A program made the translations under genes and the position numbers. The notes below the pieces were generated by a model. That model was given only the letters and a program-made list of their open reading frames with translations. It searched no databases and was not told where the DNA came from. Shown here one piece after another: positions 13,290-27,000 of a stretch of DNA of 64,000 nucleotides. Origin of the DNA: Lithodes maja (taxonomy: Eukaryota; Arthropoda; Malacostraca; Decapoda; Lithodidae); assembly GCA_037953745.1 (NCBI GenBank), contig JBAKBP010006553.1:45127-109126 (forward strand), written 5' to 3'. Within the stretch, counting starts at the first letter, position 1, and each line of letters starts with the position of its first letter.

Positions 13290-14961
13290 ACCATGTAAGT
13301 AGCGGGGTACCCCAGGGATCGGTACTAGGACCAATTATCTTTCTAATTTACATCAACGACATAGATGAGGGTCTCACCTGTACAATCTCAAAATTTGCTG
13401 ACGATACAAAAATTGCAAATAGCGTACTCTCAAAAGAACAAGTTGACGATATGCAACACAATCTAGATAAATTGTCATGTTGGGCCCAAATTGGCAAATG
13501 AGTTTCAATGCGGATAAATGTAAAGTACTACATGTCGGATACCTAAATGAGAAAGCAAACTATTCGATGAATGGCACTCCGCTTAAGAATGTAAACAGAG
13601 AAACCGATCTGGGAGTAACAATATCGAGTAACCTAAAACCGAGTCAACAATGTTCAGAAGTTGTTAAGAAGGCAAACAAAATAATTGGCTTTATAGGCAG
13701 GTCATTTGAGCATAAATCCAAAGAAGTTATCCTAACCCTTTACAATTCCTTAGTCCGCCCTCTTCTGGAATACTGCTTTCAATCCTGGTGCCCTTATTAC
13801 CAAAAAGATATAAACAAGCTAGAACGAGTTCAACGTAGAGTTACCAAAATGATACCTAGCCTAAAGAACAAACCATACAAAGAGCGTCTTAGAGAATTAA
13901 ATCTATTTCCTTTAACCCAGCGCAGATTAAGAGGTGACTTAATTCAAGTGTTCAAAATCATCAAAGGCATCGACAATATGAACTGTAGTAAGTACTTCAC
14001 TATCGACCAATCTAATTACACGCGGGGAAACGGTTGCAAAATTATTGGTAAATCTTTTAACTCGCACGAATCTAAGAATTTCTTCTTCAATCGAGTTGTC
14101 AACTTGTGGAATGGGCTTCCCCGAAACGTTATAGACTGCATCACCGTTGATTCATTTAAACTCCGCCTAGACAAATATCTCTCATTAAACCCGCGACTGA
14201 CTGCGTTTGTAAATAAATAACTTTATTTTATCCCCCCTCAGTTACTAACCCATCTGTCCTCTACTAACTTCCTAATCCTGCCACGGACATTAGTTCCAGG
14301 GCAGTAATTCCCTTTCCAATGTTCCCTTACCCACTCTAAACCACTGTTTGGACACTTGATCCTCAGTGTTTTGGAGGACAAGCAACCTAGAAGGGTCACT
14401 AGATCTGTTGTTGCTTGATTTCCTTTGTACTTTGTACTCTTTCTGCATTTTTCCGTCTGGCTTAAGCCGAACTAACAAGGATACCTAATGCCTTTCAAAC
14501 TTTACTTCAGCTTTAACTTCGTATTTGAAACTTTACACAGTCCAAACTTGTTACAAACAAAAGGTACTGCTGTAAACAAGTTTTACACATCAATTTATTT
14601 TTCGTAAGGTGTGCACAGTTGGCCAAATAAATTATGTCACAGTTGTTATCATGCTTCATTCCTTCTTCAGTGTAATAATGTCTGCCAGACCATGAATACG
14701 GCATTAAACTACAGAAAAGTAGTTGAAAGATCCCTTGCAATACAAAAATATATAATTAAGTGTTGCTTGCTACTTGTTTCTTACTAGGATAATTACATTA
14801 TATATTGTTCCAACTGAACATACTGGCTATCGGTGACTTTGTTCCTTTTATTGTGAGGACAGAGCCACATTCTGTAACATGAAGCTTATAAAGGCACAAC
14901 ACAACTTGAACATGTTGAGCCACACACGACAACACCAACTATGTGGCCTGGTATGTTGGTG

Positions 14962-15043
<82 letters not shown>

Positions 15044-18000
15044 CGTCAAAGAATTTTTCAAAATATCCATTTGCTCTGATATGCTTATGTATAAAATAAT
15101 GTATTGTGTATGTGCTGCTATATTGTGTATAATACGTTCATTCATTTTATGCCAAGTAGTTTACTCTGACCAGATTGGACTATTTGAATTCAAAGCAAGT
15201 ACAATGAATATTCCTGAACTATTTACATGCAACAATTTATTATCTAATCATATAACAATATATACAGTTGCTGTCAAACTTTTTCAAATTAATTATATTG
15301 TTTATACCGGTACCATAATAAATAGAGATCTCGCTTACAGATTGGCGTTTCCTATCGAGTCGTATTTAATGCGAACAAATAACCTTTTAGTCTATCTATC
15401 TATCTATTGCCAGACGCCTTACTCCCCTTACGAGGGTGGCCATACACAGAATGCCCCCAAGCGGGCCTATTCCCTGTGAGAGGGACAACCCGAGCCAGTT
15501 TAGTGAAGGACTTACAGGATTGACCACTCAATTCAGGATCCGTCCGACTCCGAGGCCCTCTGTGTATCTTGTTAGCACTATTTTTCTACAGTGGTGTTCG
15601 GCTAATCCATCCACTAACCTGCCTTACCCTTAGGTAAGCAGTACGGATTTGCATCAGGTTTACTCCCCTAGACAGGTTGCCAACCAAGGCTGACGAGTCC
15701 CATCCACCCGGATTTGTATAAGGTTGTCTCCCCTAGATGAGTTGCCGACCAAGGCTAACGAGTCCCATCCACCCGGGATGGGTAACTTTAGATAATATAC
15801 TTTACTTTGTACATGCACTTTATGATTAATTATTATTCAAAGGATGTATCAATTTATGCAGGCGATTGTATGTGGGTTGTTTATTAAACAATTAGCTTAT
15901 TATTCTTGTGATGTGGCACCAGTAAAGAAAATGAAACGCCAAACACTTCTTCACAACCTAATGTTATGCCTCATCTCTGCTTTACCTAAGAATCAATTAA
16001 GGAAGTTCTGCATTTCTGTTTACCAACCTCCCACACTCTAGATAGTTACAGGCTTGAAAATACATGCATATGTTTGCATTTCCAGGTGCATCTGTCCCTC
16101 AGGAACTCAGCCTCCTCGGTGTAAAGTTCTCAGTCGCAAAATTTCCCCGACCACTAATGAGAACCAGTACCACAGTGATCCGTCTACCTGGCTGCCACCC
16201 CTGCCACCTTGCTCACAAGCACATGTCACCTTTGAATTCAGAACAGAAGTTGAGGAAACTGGTCTCTTGTACAGCGGACCCCACACAACAGATGAGGAGT
16301 CTTATACCTCCTCTGAAAAGCTTTCAGAAACTCATCAAAATTATCAAGACGTTTCTGAAGTCGATATGTGGGAATTTGGAGATTCATTAAATAGAGCTCG
16401 AGAGTTAATCACTGAAGATCCAAGCGGCTCAATTGAGAACCACAGAACCCTTTGGAGGAACTACAGACAATATGTTGGGGATCACAAGGACTCTATGGAG
16501 CCTCAAAGAGACACACTAGAAAACCACAGAGACTTGAAGAAGTATCCTGAAACTTCTTTTGGGGATTCAAGAAGTGGAAGCCAAGACCAGCTGGCCGTGG
16601 GGTTGAAGGCAGGGAAGCCACACATGACGCTGGACCTCGGGGCAGGTTCAGTGACACTGGTGGTGGACTCAACCTACAGCCTCAGTGATGGCAGGTGGCA
16701 CAGGTTAGACCTGGTCTGGAGGGAACAGGTCAGTTACACTCCTGTTCTACAGTATTTGTACTTGTGTTTGTTTGTGAACCTTTACATCAAAAGTAGTATT
16801 TTTTACCAAATATAATTGTCTAGCTCAGGAGCCTGAGCAAAATATGAGTGTCATCAACTGTCAACAGCAATCTGTTACAGTGGAGTACTGTAACCTATTG
16901 ATAATAGTATAGTGCTGCTTCTGGAATTGTAGTTCTACAGTAATGCTTTCTCAGCTTTCATGAAATATATTGGGTAAAAATATCCAGCATCACTGTTGAA
17001 ATGTGTGTGAATGAAGAGTCAGCAACTCCATCTGTTGGCCCAAATAATGATGTACTTTATCTAAGGACTCACCTGAAGCTGTAAAAAGATAGGCTTTTAC
17101 TGTGACCCGCATTATTTGGTCAATTCTCAGTTTAAATAAATGAGAATATTTATCTGATCAACAACTATGAAAGGTGCACTAAAATACATGACCTCACCAA
17201 ATGAAAGTTGGATTTCATTTTATAAATAATAAGTGTGGTAGAACACTGATCAACTAAAGCAACAGAAGACTATTCCTTAATTATTAAGGTATCATAGCAA
17301 ACAAGTTAATAAACTCAATGATTTTATCAACAATAATGAAGAGTATCTGGCTGTCCAACAGGTAACTAAAGTTAATTAACATATTAGGCAACCTATAATT
17401 ATAATATCTGATTAGTGTGAGAGAAACCATTAGTCGATGATTGATTACCAGTAAATGATTGATGAGTTAATTACATCATTGGTGGCGGCTGGATATAATG
17501 GAATGAGGGTTCAACATCCACGGTTATTCATAACTTGGATAGTTTTCTATATTTTTCATTAATCATGGTGTGAGTCTGGTAAACCGACTTATATACAGTA
17601 TTCATTAACACGTATTGTTATCTTGTAATTCTCTTTTGTCTTCAGGTGGCAGAGATTATCGTAGACCTATGTCTGGGAGCATCACTGTTCAAACCCACAC
17701 CTAACTGTACCCAATCCAAGCCAAGAACTATACCCACACCCACACCAGTACCCGCCAGACAATGCAGACAATCAGCTCAGTTACCCAAAGGTGCAAGCAT
17801 TTTAAACACTGGGCGGCTATTGGAGCTGGGTGGCCAATTCCAAGCGCAGATTCCGATCCAGAGAGATTCCGAAGATTATAACCCAAATTCCGCCCAAGAT
17901 GTAACCCAGGATGCCGCCCAGACAATAGCCCAGGACCCAGACCACAGCTTCACCCTGGACCCTAATCAAGGGGAATATCATCACATAAGCCACGGTGGAA

Positions 18001-21000
18001 TGTTCGAGGGATGCATCAGGAATTTGAGATATAATGGTGAGGTGGGTGAAGTATAAGACAGTTGTTTGTACAGGTTAATATTGATTATATTCACCTGTGT
18101 CTTGGTTTCTTATCAATAATGCTATCAAAAGACATATTGTGACATTAGGTGGCTCTAATCACCTCTAACTCTACTCTTGGGGTACCCTAGGCCAATATGT
18201 TAGGTTATGAATATGTCCATCCTACAAATAATCAATCATCTTGATTAACACATGGTCTATAACTAGGAATACACATAGTCAGAGGCATTTGTAGTCCATT
18301 ACATTTTCCCTTTCAACATTTATAAATCCAGTACAAGAACGTGCATGACTAAAATTAAGAGTGCTCAACGATCCACAAACACATTTTCAGAATCTAGAAA
18401 TTGCATTATAAAATAATAATCCTCTCTCAATCTGAAATCAGAACCATAAGTCAAATAGAATATTCGATACACATAGCATGTGAACTTTTAATCCAATTGA
18501 GGTTTCATGCTTCAGGGTTCACACACCAGAAACAACATTGATATTGCTGTATAATTTTAGTGGAAGTGGAGCCAACTGTATTTCACCAATCAATATTGAT
18601 TTCAATCAACCATCATCACTAAATTGTGTTTCTCCTACAGCTGCTGGACCTATCTGTTCGTGTTGGTGATGTTGGTGTAACAACGACTCAGTGTGATGAA
18701 GAAACGTAAGGGCAATTAGTGATTTATAGTACAGTATATCTAAATTATGCTCATTTGTATTCATAAGTATTTCAGATCTCATAATTATATATAAGTAAAT
18801 ATTCACATAATCTTTAATTAATTGTATTTGATGGAGATAATAAAAGATAATACAATTTTAACCCTTTCACGCATTTATGACGCAGAGGTTGCCAGATTAG
18901 CAATAAGAAATAGAGTTCTCTTACTCTTATAATTACCTCTCCAAAATTAGTTTTCTGCCCACAGCTAACTCAAAGACAACTGCAGAGGTTGAAGTAACTA
19001 AACTAAACTAAAGGTTTCTAAATACCCCTGATGGTAACAAAGGCTTTAAAGTATCCCCAATAGGCTCAAAATCGCGTCATATGCGTGAAAGGGCTAAAGC
19101 TCGGTTCACACATTCCCGTCCTGACCTCCCGTCCTCCCCCGACCACTGAAAACGTATGCAATCGTGCAAGGACTCCGACCTAAACGTGTATGGTCTGTTC
19201 ATGAACGTACAGTGACGCCACAGCACGGGCCGCGGCGGCGAGGGAGCCGTGCATTTTTGACATACCAAAAATAAACGGATCAGAACGGACCAACCGCCAA
19301 ACTTGGTTCAAGGGCGGATCACCCACGTGACGGGTCAGCGCATAGGTGACGTGTAGAAGCGTCTATGCGGCACCTAGACGCTACTAGACGTAGTCTATGC
19401 CCAGACCCAAATATTTGAAAGTTGAGACTGCGACGTGCCAACGTCGCCTCACGTGACCACCCCGCGGCGTCCCCGCTAGTCCCTGTCCACCAAGCGTCCA
19501 TAAAAGAGTCAGCCGCGTGTGGTCCTATCTCAGTTCCCAAGCCGCCGTCAAAATAAAAAATCCCTCAAGTGGAAATCTGCCCTTCTTAATACTGTATAGT
19601 AGCATGCAGTTGGCTTGCATCTTCGTAGGTTTAATTGTTAATTTGTACATTTGTTGGTAGAAAAATTTCAATTTTAACGAGTGCCAGGGACGTATATATA
19701 TGTCCTCGCCGAAAAAAAATCGTAGCAGCGAAACGACTGCACCTATGGCTTTCATATTTATACCACATGTACCTTACCCTTTTGGCTACCCACCACAAAA
19801 ATCCAAAATCCCTCCTCCCACCCACTCACTGACTGTCGGTCCCGTCAGAAGGAAAAAAAAAGGAAAATCTGTGGCGGCGAAACGACTGCACCAATCGGTA
19901 CCATATTTGTGTGACAAGTCCCTTACCATTCTGCCTTCCCCCCACCACACCCCCAACCGCCTCCAACCACCCACTTCCAGCGTATCCGTACGAAGATAAG
20001 GAAAAAAAGGAAAATCCGTGGTGGCAAAACTACCTCACCAATCGGCTTCATATTTGTAACATGAGTCAATTACGCTTCTACCTTCCCCCCCACCATCCCC
20101 CAAACCACCCTCCCACGACCCTCCTACCCATACATTCCGATACCATAAAAGTCTCTGTAGTCTATAGTGTCTTTTCAGCTACTTTCGGGACCATCGGGAC
20201 CTGATTTCTGGCGAAAATGGACAAGGGGAGTGTTTTTTTTACCATTATCCTTCCTTTCTCTCCCAACTTGATAGATTAAACCAAAAAAAAAAAAAAAAAA
20301 AAAAAATCTGGCACTGGCAGAAGCACACCATCAAAATTGGCTGGCACTCAGTGGGCTGGTTGAGACTGAGGTGTCTCTGTACCACGCCCCAATATATATG
20401 CATGATGGGGGCCATCGCCGACGACACTGCGGCCATCATATTTTGGTCGCAGTGTCGTCGCAGTGTCGTCACAGTGCGTCTCAGACAGGTCGTATTCAGA
20501 CTTATTAGGTCGCCTTCCAAAGGGACTGGTCGTGGCACCAAGTCGCCGCCCATGCTCCGTCTACCGGGGCGGTCACGTGTTGAGATCTCCGTCCACTAAC
20601 CGTGCATGCGCCGTCTTCCGGGGCGGTGACGTGTTGAGGTCGCGCATCAGAGCCACACGTGGCCACTCGGGCCCACTCGGGACACAAGGTCATCCGTTTG
20701 ATGCCGTCCAACAGTTTTTGGTGGTCGGGGGAGGACGGGAGGTCAGGACGGGAATGTGTGACTCAAGCTTAACCTCCTTTTCTTCCATCAGGTGTCGAGA
20801 AAAGGGATGTGTAGGTGGTGGTAAGGGTGGAGGAGGTGGTTGTTCCTCCCCCACCCTGCCTCCTCCCACCCCCGCCCCCTCCACCTCCGCCCCCTCCACC
20901 ACCCTGACCCCCAACAGCTACATCAGGGTTGCTCTCTCCTTCACCCCCCTCGCCTACTCCACCACCATTTCTCTCAGGTTAGTAATACAATCTATTTTCT

Positions 21001-24000
21001 TGGCTGCATGAAGCTTTGTCGTCTTGTATGCCCTCACATATTTGTAAACCATTACTAAATCCACCACCAAACACCCTCAGTAATGCTGGGGTCACACATT
21101 CACGTATATCGCTCCCGTATGCTCCCGTCAGGCGTGATCGCCAATTTTGTGTAATGACGGGCGTAGTCCGGCCGTGTACGCCCGTATAGAGGAAGACTAT
21201 TGCATTACCCGACATACGTACCGTAACGGGGCCAGTGTTACGTCAGACGTAATGTAGTCGTATGGAGCTACGTACGTGCTTGCGACTTGCGTAAGCATGT
21301 CCCCGTTAGTCCTTCTTCTTATACTGTCGATCTTTTCTCTCCTTTGGGCTCCTCCGACCATAAACTTATCTCTGTCACCTGTCCTATCTCTCCAGTACAG
21401 CCACCCGATCCTCCTAGCCGGCGGCGCTTGTGGCACTTTGGCGCTGCCGACTGGGAGGCTCTTCGGCAGTACTTCTTTGATTTCCCATGGAATGATTTCT
21501 GCTTCCATGGCCGGGGACCCTCGGAGAGTGCTGAACGCATTACCGAGGTAATCCTATCGGGCATGGAAGCATACATTCCATTCTCTTTCTCTCAGACTAA
21601 TGCTAAAAAATCTTGGTTTACTCACGCCTGTTCTACTGCTGTCCGCAATAAGGAGGAAGCATTCAAACGGTACCGACGCCTTAAAACTCAAGACTCTCAT
21701 TCTTCATATGTTTCTGCCCGGAATCAAGCCAAATCTGTTCTTCGACTTGCCAAACACTCTTTCATCAATAATAAATGCACTGAACTATCCAACTCTAGCT
21801 CTTCCCAAGCTTTCTGGCATCTAGCCAAAAACCTCTCCAACAATTTCTCTTCCTCGTCTTTCCCTCCCCTTTCCCACTCTGATGGCTCAACCATCACTTC
21901 TTCCTCTGACAAAGCTAAACTCTTCGCTCAAACTTTTGCTAGAAACTCCACCTTGGATGATTCCGGTGCTATTCCTCCCTCTCCGCCCTCCTCTCTCTTA
22001 CTTATGCCTAATTTCCTAATCTCTTCTAAAGATGTACTTTTTACCCTCTCTGGGCTTAACACTAATAAGGCGTACGGTCCGGACGGTGTTCCTCCTGTTG
22101 TTCTCAAAAACTGTGCTTCCGTGCTGACTCCCTGCCTAGGCAAACTCTTTCGTCTCTGTCTATCCTCTAACGTCTTCCCTTCATGCTGGAAGTTTGCTCA
22201 CATTCAACCTGTCCCAAAGAAGGGTGACCGCTCTCAACCCTCCAACTATCGTCCAATTGCTCTTATCTCTTGTCTTTCTAAAGTTTTTGAAACTATTCTT
22301 GCTTCCAAATTTCTTAAGCATTTCTCTTCTCATAATCTGCTCTCAGATCGCCAGTATGGCTTCCTTAAGGGTCGCTCTACTGGTGATCTTCTTTCATATC
22401 TTACTAACTCTTGGTCATCCTCCTTTCGGGACTTCGGTGAGACTTTTTCTATTGCACTAGACATATCGAAAGCCTTCGATAGAGTCTGGCATAAATCTTT
22501 AATTTCTAAACTACCCTCCTTCGGTTTCTATCCCTCCATCTGTGCCTTTGTCTCTAATTTCCTTTCCGGCCGTTCCATAGCCGCGGTTGTGGACGGCCAT
22601 TGTTCACTTCCTCACCCTATAAACTCCGGTGTTCCTCAGGGCTCTGTCCTATCTCCTATTCTCTTTCTAATTTTTATAAATGATCTCCTTAACTGTACCT
22701 TAATTCCCATCCATTCATACGCAGACGACTCAACCTTACACTACTCCATTAGTTTTTCAGAACGCCCCAGCCAGCAATCTCTCAACAACAAACGTAATGA
22801 AGCCATAGAACTCTTAAATTCTGATCTAAATACAATTTCCAATTGGGGCAGAGAAAACCTTGTTAACTTTAATGCTTCCAAAACCCAATTTCTCCATCTA
22901 TCTACCCGTCAGGATCTCCCAGCGGACTATCCCTTATTCTTCAACAATACAAAAATCAACCCTTCATCTTCTCTCAATATTCTTGGTGTCTCTTTTTCTT
23001 CTGCTCTCATTTGGAAGGACCATATTACCAGTCTTGCTAAGGCAGCCTCCCAGAAGCTGGGTGTGCTCAACCGCCTTAGGGGGTTCTTTTCCCCTGCACA
23101 GCTTCTTGCTCTGTACAGGGGCATAGTGCGCCCTTGTATTGAGTATTGTTCACATGTGTGGGGAGGTTCCTCTCACACCGCTCTCCTAGACAAAGTTGAA
23201 AGGAAGGGCTTTCGTATCATTAACTCCCGTCCACTCACCAACTCTCTGCAATCTCTCTCTCTCCGCCGCAATGTTGCATCTCTCTCGCTATTCTATCGCT
23301 ACTATAATAATCAGTGTTCCTCAGAGCTATCCCAGTGCATACCACCTCCTTTACGTAGGGCACGTGGTACCCGTCTTGCAACTCAATCCCACCCCTACTC
23401 TGTGCAACTCTCCAACCCAAGAGTGAAACGTTACTCTCAAACTTTCTTCTACTCAACAGCTGAGCTCTGGAACTCTCTCCCAGAATCAGTCTTTCCCTCT
23501 TCCTATGACTTAAATTGCTTCAAACTCCGTGTGTCCAGGCATTTTGGCTCGAACGTCCCTTGATTTTGGCCCTGTCACTCTTTCAACTATGGGGGAGGCA
23601 CTCGCTATAGGCAGTTATGCCTTTTGCCTCCCTCAATCACATAGAAAAAAAAAAAAAAAAAAAAAAGTCCGCCTGGGCTGCCGGATTTGCGGGAACACAG
23701 GCCACGCCCATGGCCACGCCCCCACAAGACCTACGTAGCTGAGGCCGTACGTCTTGTGAGTTTGTAGGCATTACGTGGACCGTGTCCGGACAATCGTAGG
23801 CACACCCCGTCTGTCCAAACACAGACAAAGACAGTCTTTGTCAACCACGTAGGTCTGGGTTGGAATCTGGGAACTACAAAAGGGCAGGAATGGCCACACC
23901 ATTCCCATTCCCAGTCCTTCATCGGCACCATGAACAACATCTGTGAACTCCCTTTATAGAGGAAAGACCATTCATCCTTGTAACCTTTAACCTGCTGAGT

Positions 24001-27000
24001 GCCAGCCAATTTTGACGGTGTGCTTCTGCCAGTGCCAGATTTTTTTTTTTTTTTTTTTGGCTAAATCTATCAAGTTGGGAGAGAAAGGAAGGATAATGGT
24101 AAAAAAAAACACTCCCCTTGTCCATTTTCGCCAGAAATCAGGTCCCCGATGGTCCCGAAAGTAGCTGAAAAGACACTATAGACTACAGAGACTTTTATGG
24201 TATCGGAATGTATGGGTGGGAGGGTGGTGGGAGGGTGGTTTTCGGGTTGGTTAGGGGAAGGTAGAAGGGTAATTGACTTGTGTTACACATATGAAGCCGA
24301 TTGGTGAAGTAGTTTCGCCACCACGGATTTTCCTTTTTTTCCTTATCTTCGTACGGATACGCTGGAAGTGGGTGGTAGGAGGCGGTTGGGGGTGTGGTGG
24401 GGGGAAGGCAGAAGGGTAAGGGACTTGTCACACAAATATGGAACCGATTGGTGAGGTAGTTTCGCCGCCACAGATTTTCCTTTTTTTCCTTATCTTCGTA
24501 CGGATACGCTGGAAGTGGGTGGTTGGAGGTGGTTGGGGGTGTGGTGGGGGGAAGGCAGAAGGGTAAGGGACTTGTCACACAAATATGGAACCGATTGGTG
24601 AGGTAGTTTCGCCGCCACAGATTTTCCTTTTTTTCCTTATCTTCGTACGGCTACGCTGGAAGTGGGTGGTTGGAGGTGGTTGGGGGTGTGGTGGGGGGAA
24701 GGCAGAAGGGTAAGGGACTTGTCACACAAATATGGACCCGATTGGTGCAGTCGTTTCGCCGCCACAGATTTTCCTTTTTTTTCCTTCTGACGGGACCGAC
24801 AGTCAACGAGTGGGTGGGAGGAGGGATTTGGGATTTTTGTGGTGGGTAGCCTAAAGGGTAAGGTACATGTGGTAAAAATATGAAAGCCATAGGTGCAGTC
24901 GTTTCGCTGCTACGATTTGTTTTCGGCAGGGTGCAGAGGGTGGCAGGGTTGGCTTGTTGGTTGCTGCTCAGGTGTGGTGAGAGGTGTGACTGAGTGTCCC
25001 CCGCTGGTCCCCCGCTGGTCCCGTTGTCCCCACCATACAGGTGCCGCGTCTTCCCGCCAACCCGCAGTGCGGCGGTTCTGCCAGATGCGCCCGGACTTAC
25101 TTTCACTTTCCCGTTTTACGTGAACATTGTACGATTGGCGGGAGAAACTTACGTTTTACCTGTCTAGCTGCTACGTTTTACGGGGCTGCACCCGTAAGAC
25201 GTAGCAGCTAGCCAGGTAAAACGTATGCTTTCCCGACTTTTGACATACGTGAGCACGAGCCCCGTATCCGATTCGAAATCCAAAACATACCGGGCGACCT
25301 TGGCCGCACCAACCACCTCCAAGACCAGCGTGGCTACACCCGCCATGCGTACCAACCCCCACGACTAGACACAATTTCATTTAAGTTTTGCGTACTAAGC
25401 CCTTACGTTTTACGTATTCGGTTGCCAACTACCAATAAACCTTCGTACGGGAGCATACGGGAGCATATACGTGAATGTGTGACCCCAGCATTAGAGGTCA
25501 CAAGTTATGGGGAGAGTGTATGAGGAGGTCCCTGCCAGAGGGGCCAACTAGCCACGAGTATAGTTTTGAGTTATTGATGTTTAAAGTTAACATACCATAC
25601 ACTCGTGTGTTGACTCTAACTCGGTTTGAGCGTGACTACTGAAGCACGTCTCGTACAGCGCCTGTGAGTGGTCGGGCGGGCGGCCATTTAATTCCCCACG
25701 TCGTAGCCACGCTCTCATTGGCTGGAGCGCTGTTTTTGAAAATGTGGTGAGTTGGCCCCTCTGGCAGGGACCTCCTCGTATGTTATGGGGAGATTGTAGA
25801 CACCAATCAAGCATGACAATACCCAAGGACCCAAGGAAGGCCTCATTGGCATGTGATAAGGAGTTGGTGGAACTCCTGTATCATTTGTCTGGCTTCCCTC
25901 ACTGTTCCTGGTTGTGTCTCACCTACACAGAAAGTAATCCAGCTAACTCATACAAACACCACCTCCTCCTATACATGTCACTACACTAAACAAGCACCTC
26001 ACACTTCTTTCCATTACACCATAAAATATAAAATGTTTGCTCTCTATTACTCTTTCGACTTTGGGAGAGACGCTTGTAACAGGCAGCTTTGTTTTTTTTT
26101 TGTTCTTTTCCTTCATACACAGCAGAACAAAAAATAAGTAAGTTGCATCGATTGCGGACTCACAATCAAAGGAATCTATTTCACAGCACAATGTATTCTA
26201 TCCTAACCAAAAATCTAAATTTAACCTTAACTTACCTTGTGACCTGTAGTGCATTAGTAGCATATGCAACTCGCAGTCAAAAGGTTCGGGTTTACTTCTT
26301 GACAGGGCGAGATAGATGGGCAGTTCCCTTATAGTGGAGCAGATAACTGCAAATTTCAGGAGAATCGTTCAAATGGTGATGCAAGCATGAAATTTGGTAC
26401 ATGTACCGTTCAAGGTCCATTCTTCTCAGAAATACCGCTGGCCACGCGGAAATCCAAGATGGCGGTCATTTTTCAAGATGGCTGCCGTGCCTGACCATAT
26501 ATTGCTTAATTTTTTTTTAATTATTATCTGGTGAACATTTTAAGAGAAAACTGTTTCTTGCTAACCAGATTAATGAGAAGCACTGTTTTAATCATAGTCA
26601 TAGTCTATAATTGGAATTTTAGAATGGCATCCAAGATGGCGTCCATTAATTTTATATGTTCATATCTAAGCAACTACTGAACATATATATACATGATTTT
26701 TGGTGTGCACATACATTCTTTGGGTCAGATAATCCAATGGAGCCATTTTCACATTTGTTAGTAAGGACTGAGGCAGTGATGAGATCTTGCAAATATAATA
26801 GAGTGATGTCAACACACAACCAGGGCACACTGGTAACATCGCTGCTGTGCAACTCAGCATGGGTTCAGTGTCAGCTTATTTTACTGTACTATACTATAAG
26901 TTGTAGTGTAGTTTACTGTACTATACTATAAGTTGTAGTGTAGTTTACTGTACTATACTATAAGTTGTAGTGTAGTTTACTGTACTATACTATAAGTTGT

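Larger units (their letters stand above)
12722..14440 (+). mobile_element. CR1-type LINE, 5'-truncated, split by a SINE
   Basis: The first piece (12722-12785) matches the RT codons around IENWLSDRKQRVVINGKAS of the CR1 copies at 45.9-50 kb and 52-55.6 kb. It is interrupted by a SINE (12786-13287) and resumes in the SSGVPQGSVLGP block. After the stop at 14220 comes the family's 3' UTR, ending in TTTGTAC repeats near 14430. The 5' end abuts a (CT)n(TA)n tract at 12686-12721. Confidence 0.9.
21083..25491. mobile_element. TIR DNA element with nested LINE and tandem array
   Basis: The left end is ATGCTGGGGTCACACATTCA. The right end is its reverse complement (TGAATGTGTGACCCCAGCAT), flanked by TA on both sides. 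The inverted repeat continues through the CGTATATCGCTCCCGTATG-like text for about 40 bp. Its own sequence is interrupted by a LINE (21305-23665) and by the 147-bp array block (23987-24930). No transposase was found. The superfamily is unassigned, although the ends resemble those of the neighbouring Harbinger-like element. Confidence 0.7.

Noticed and set aside
20690..20914. Antisense frame over exon 9
   Set aside because: Shadow of the Pro/Thr/Gly-rich exon on the plus strand.
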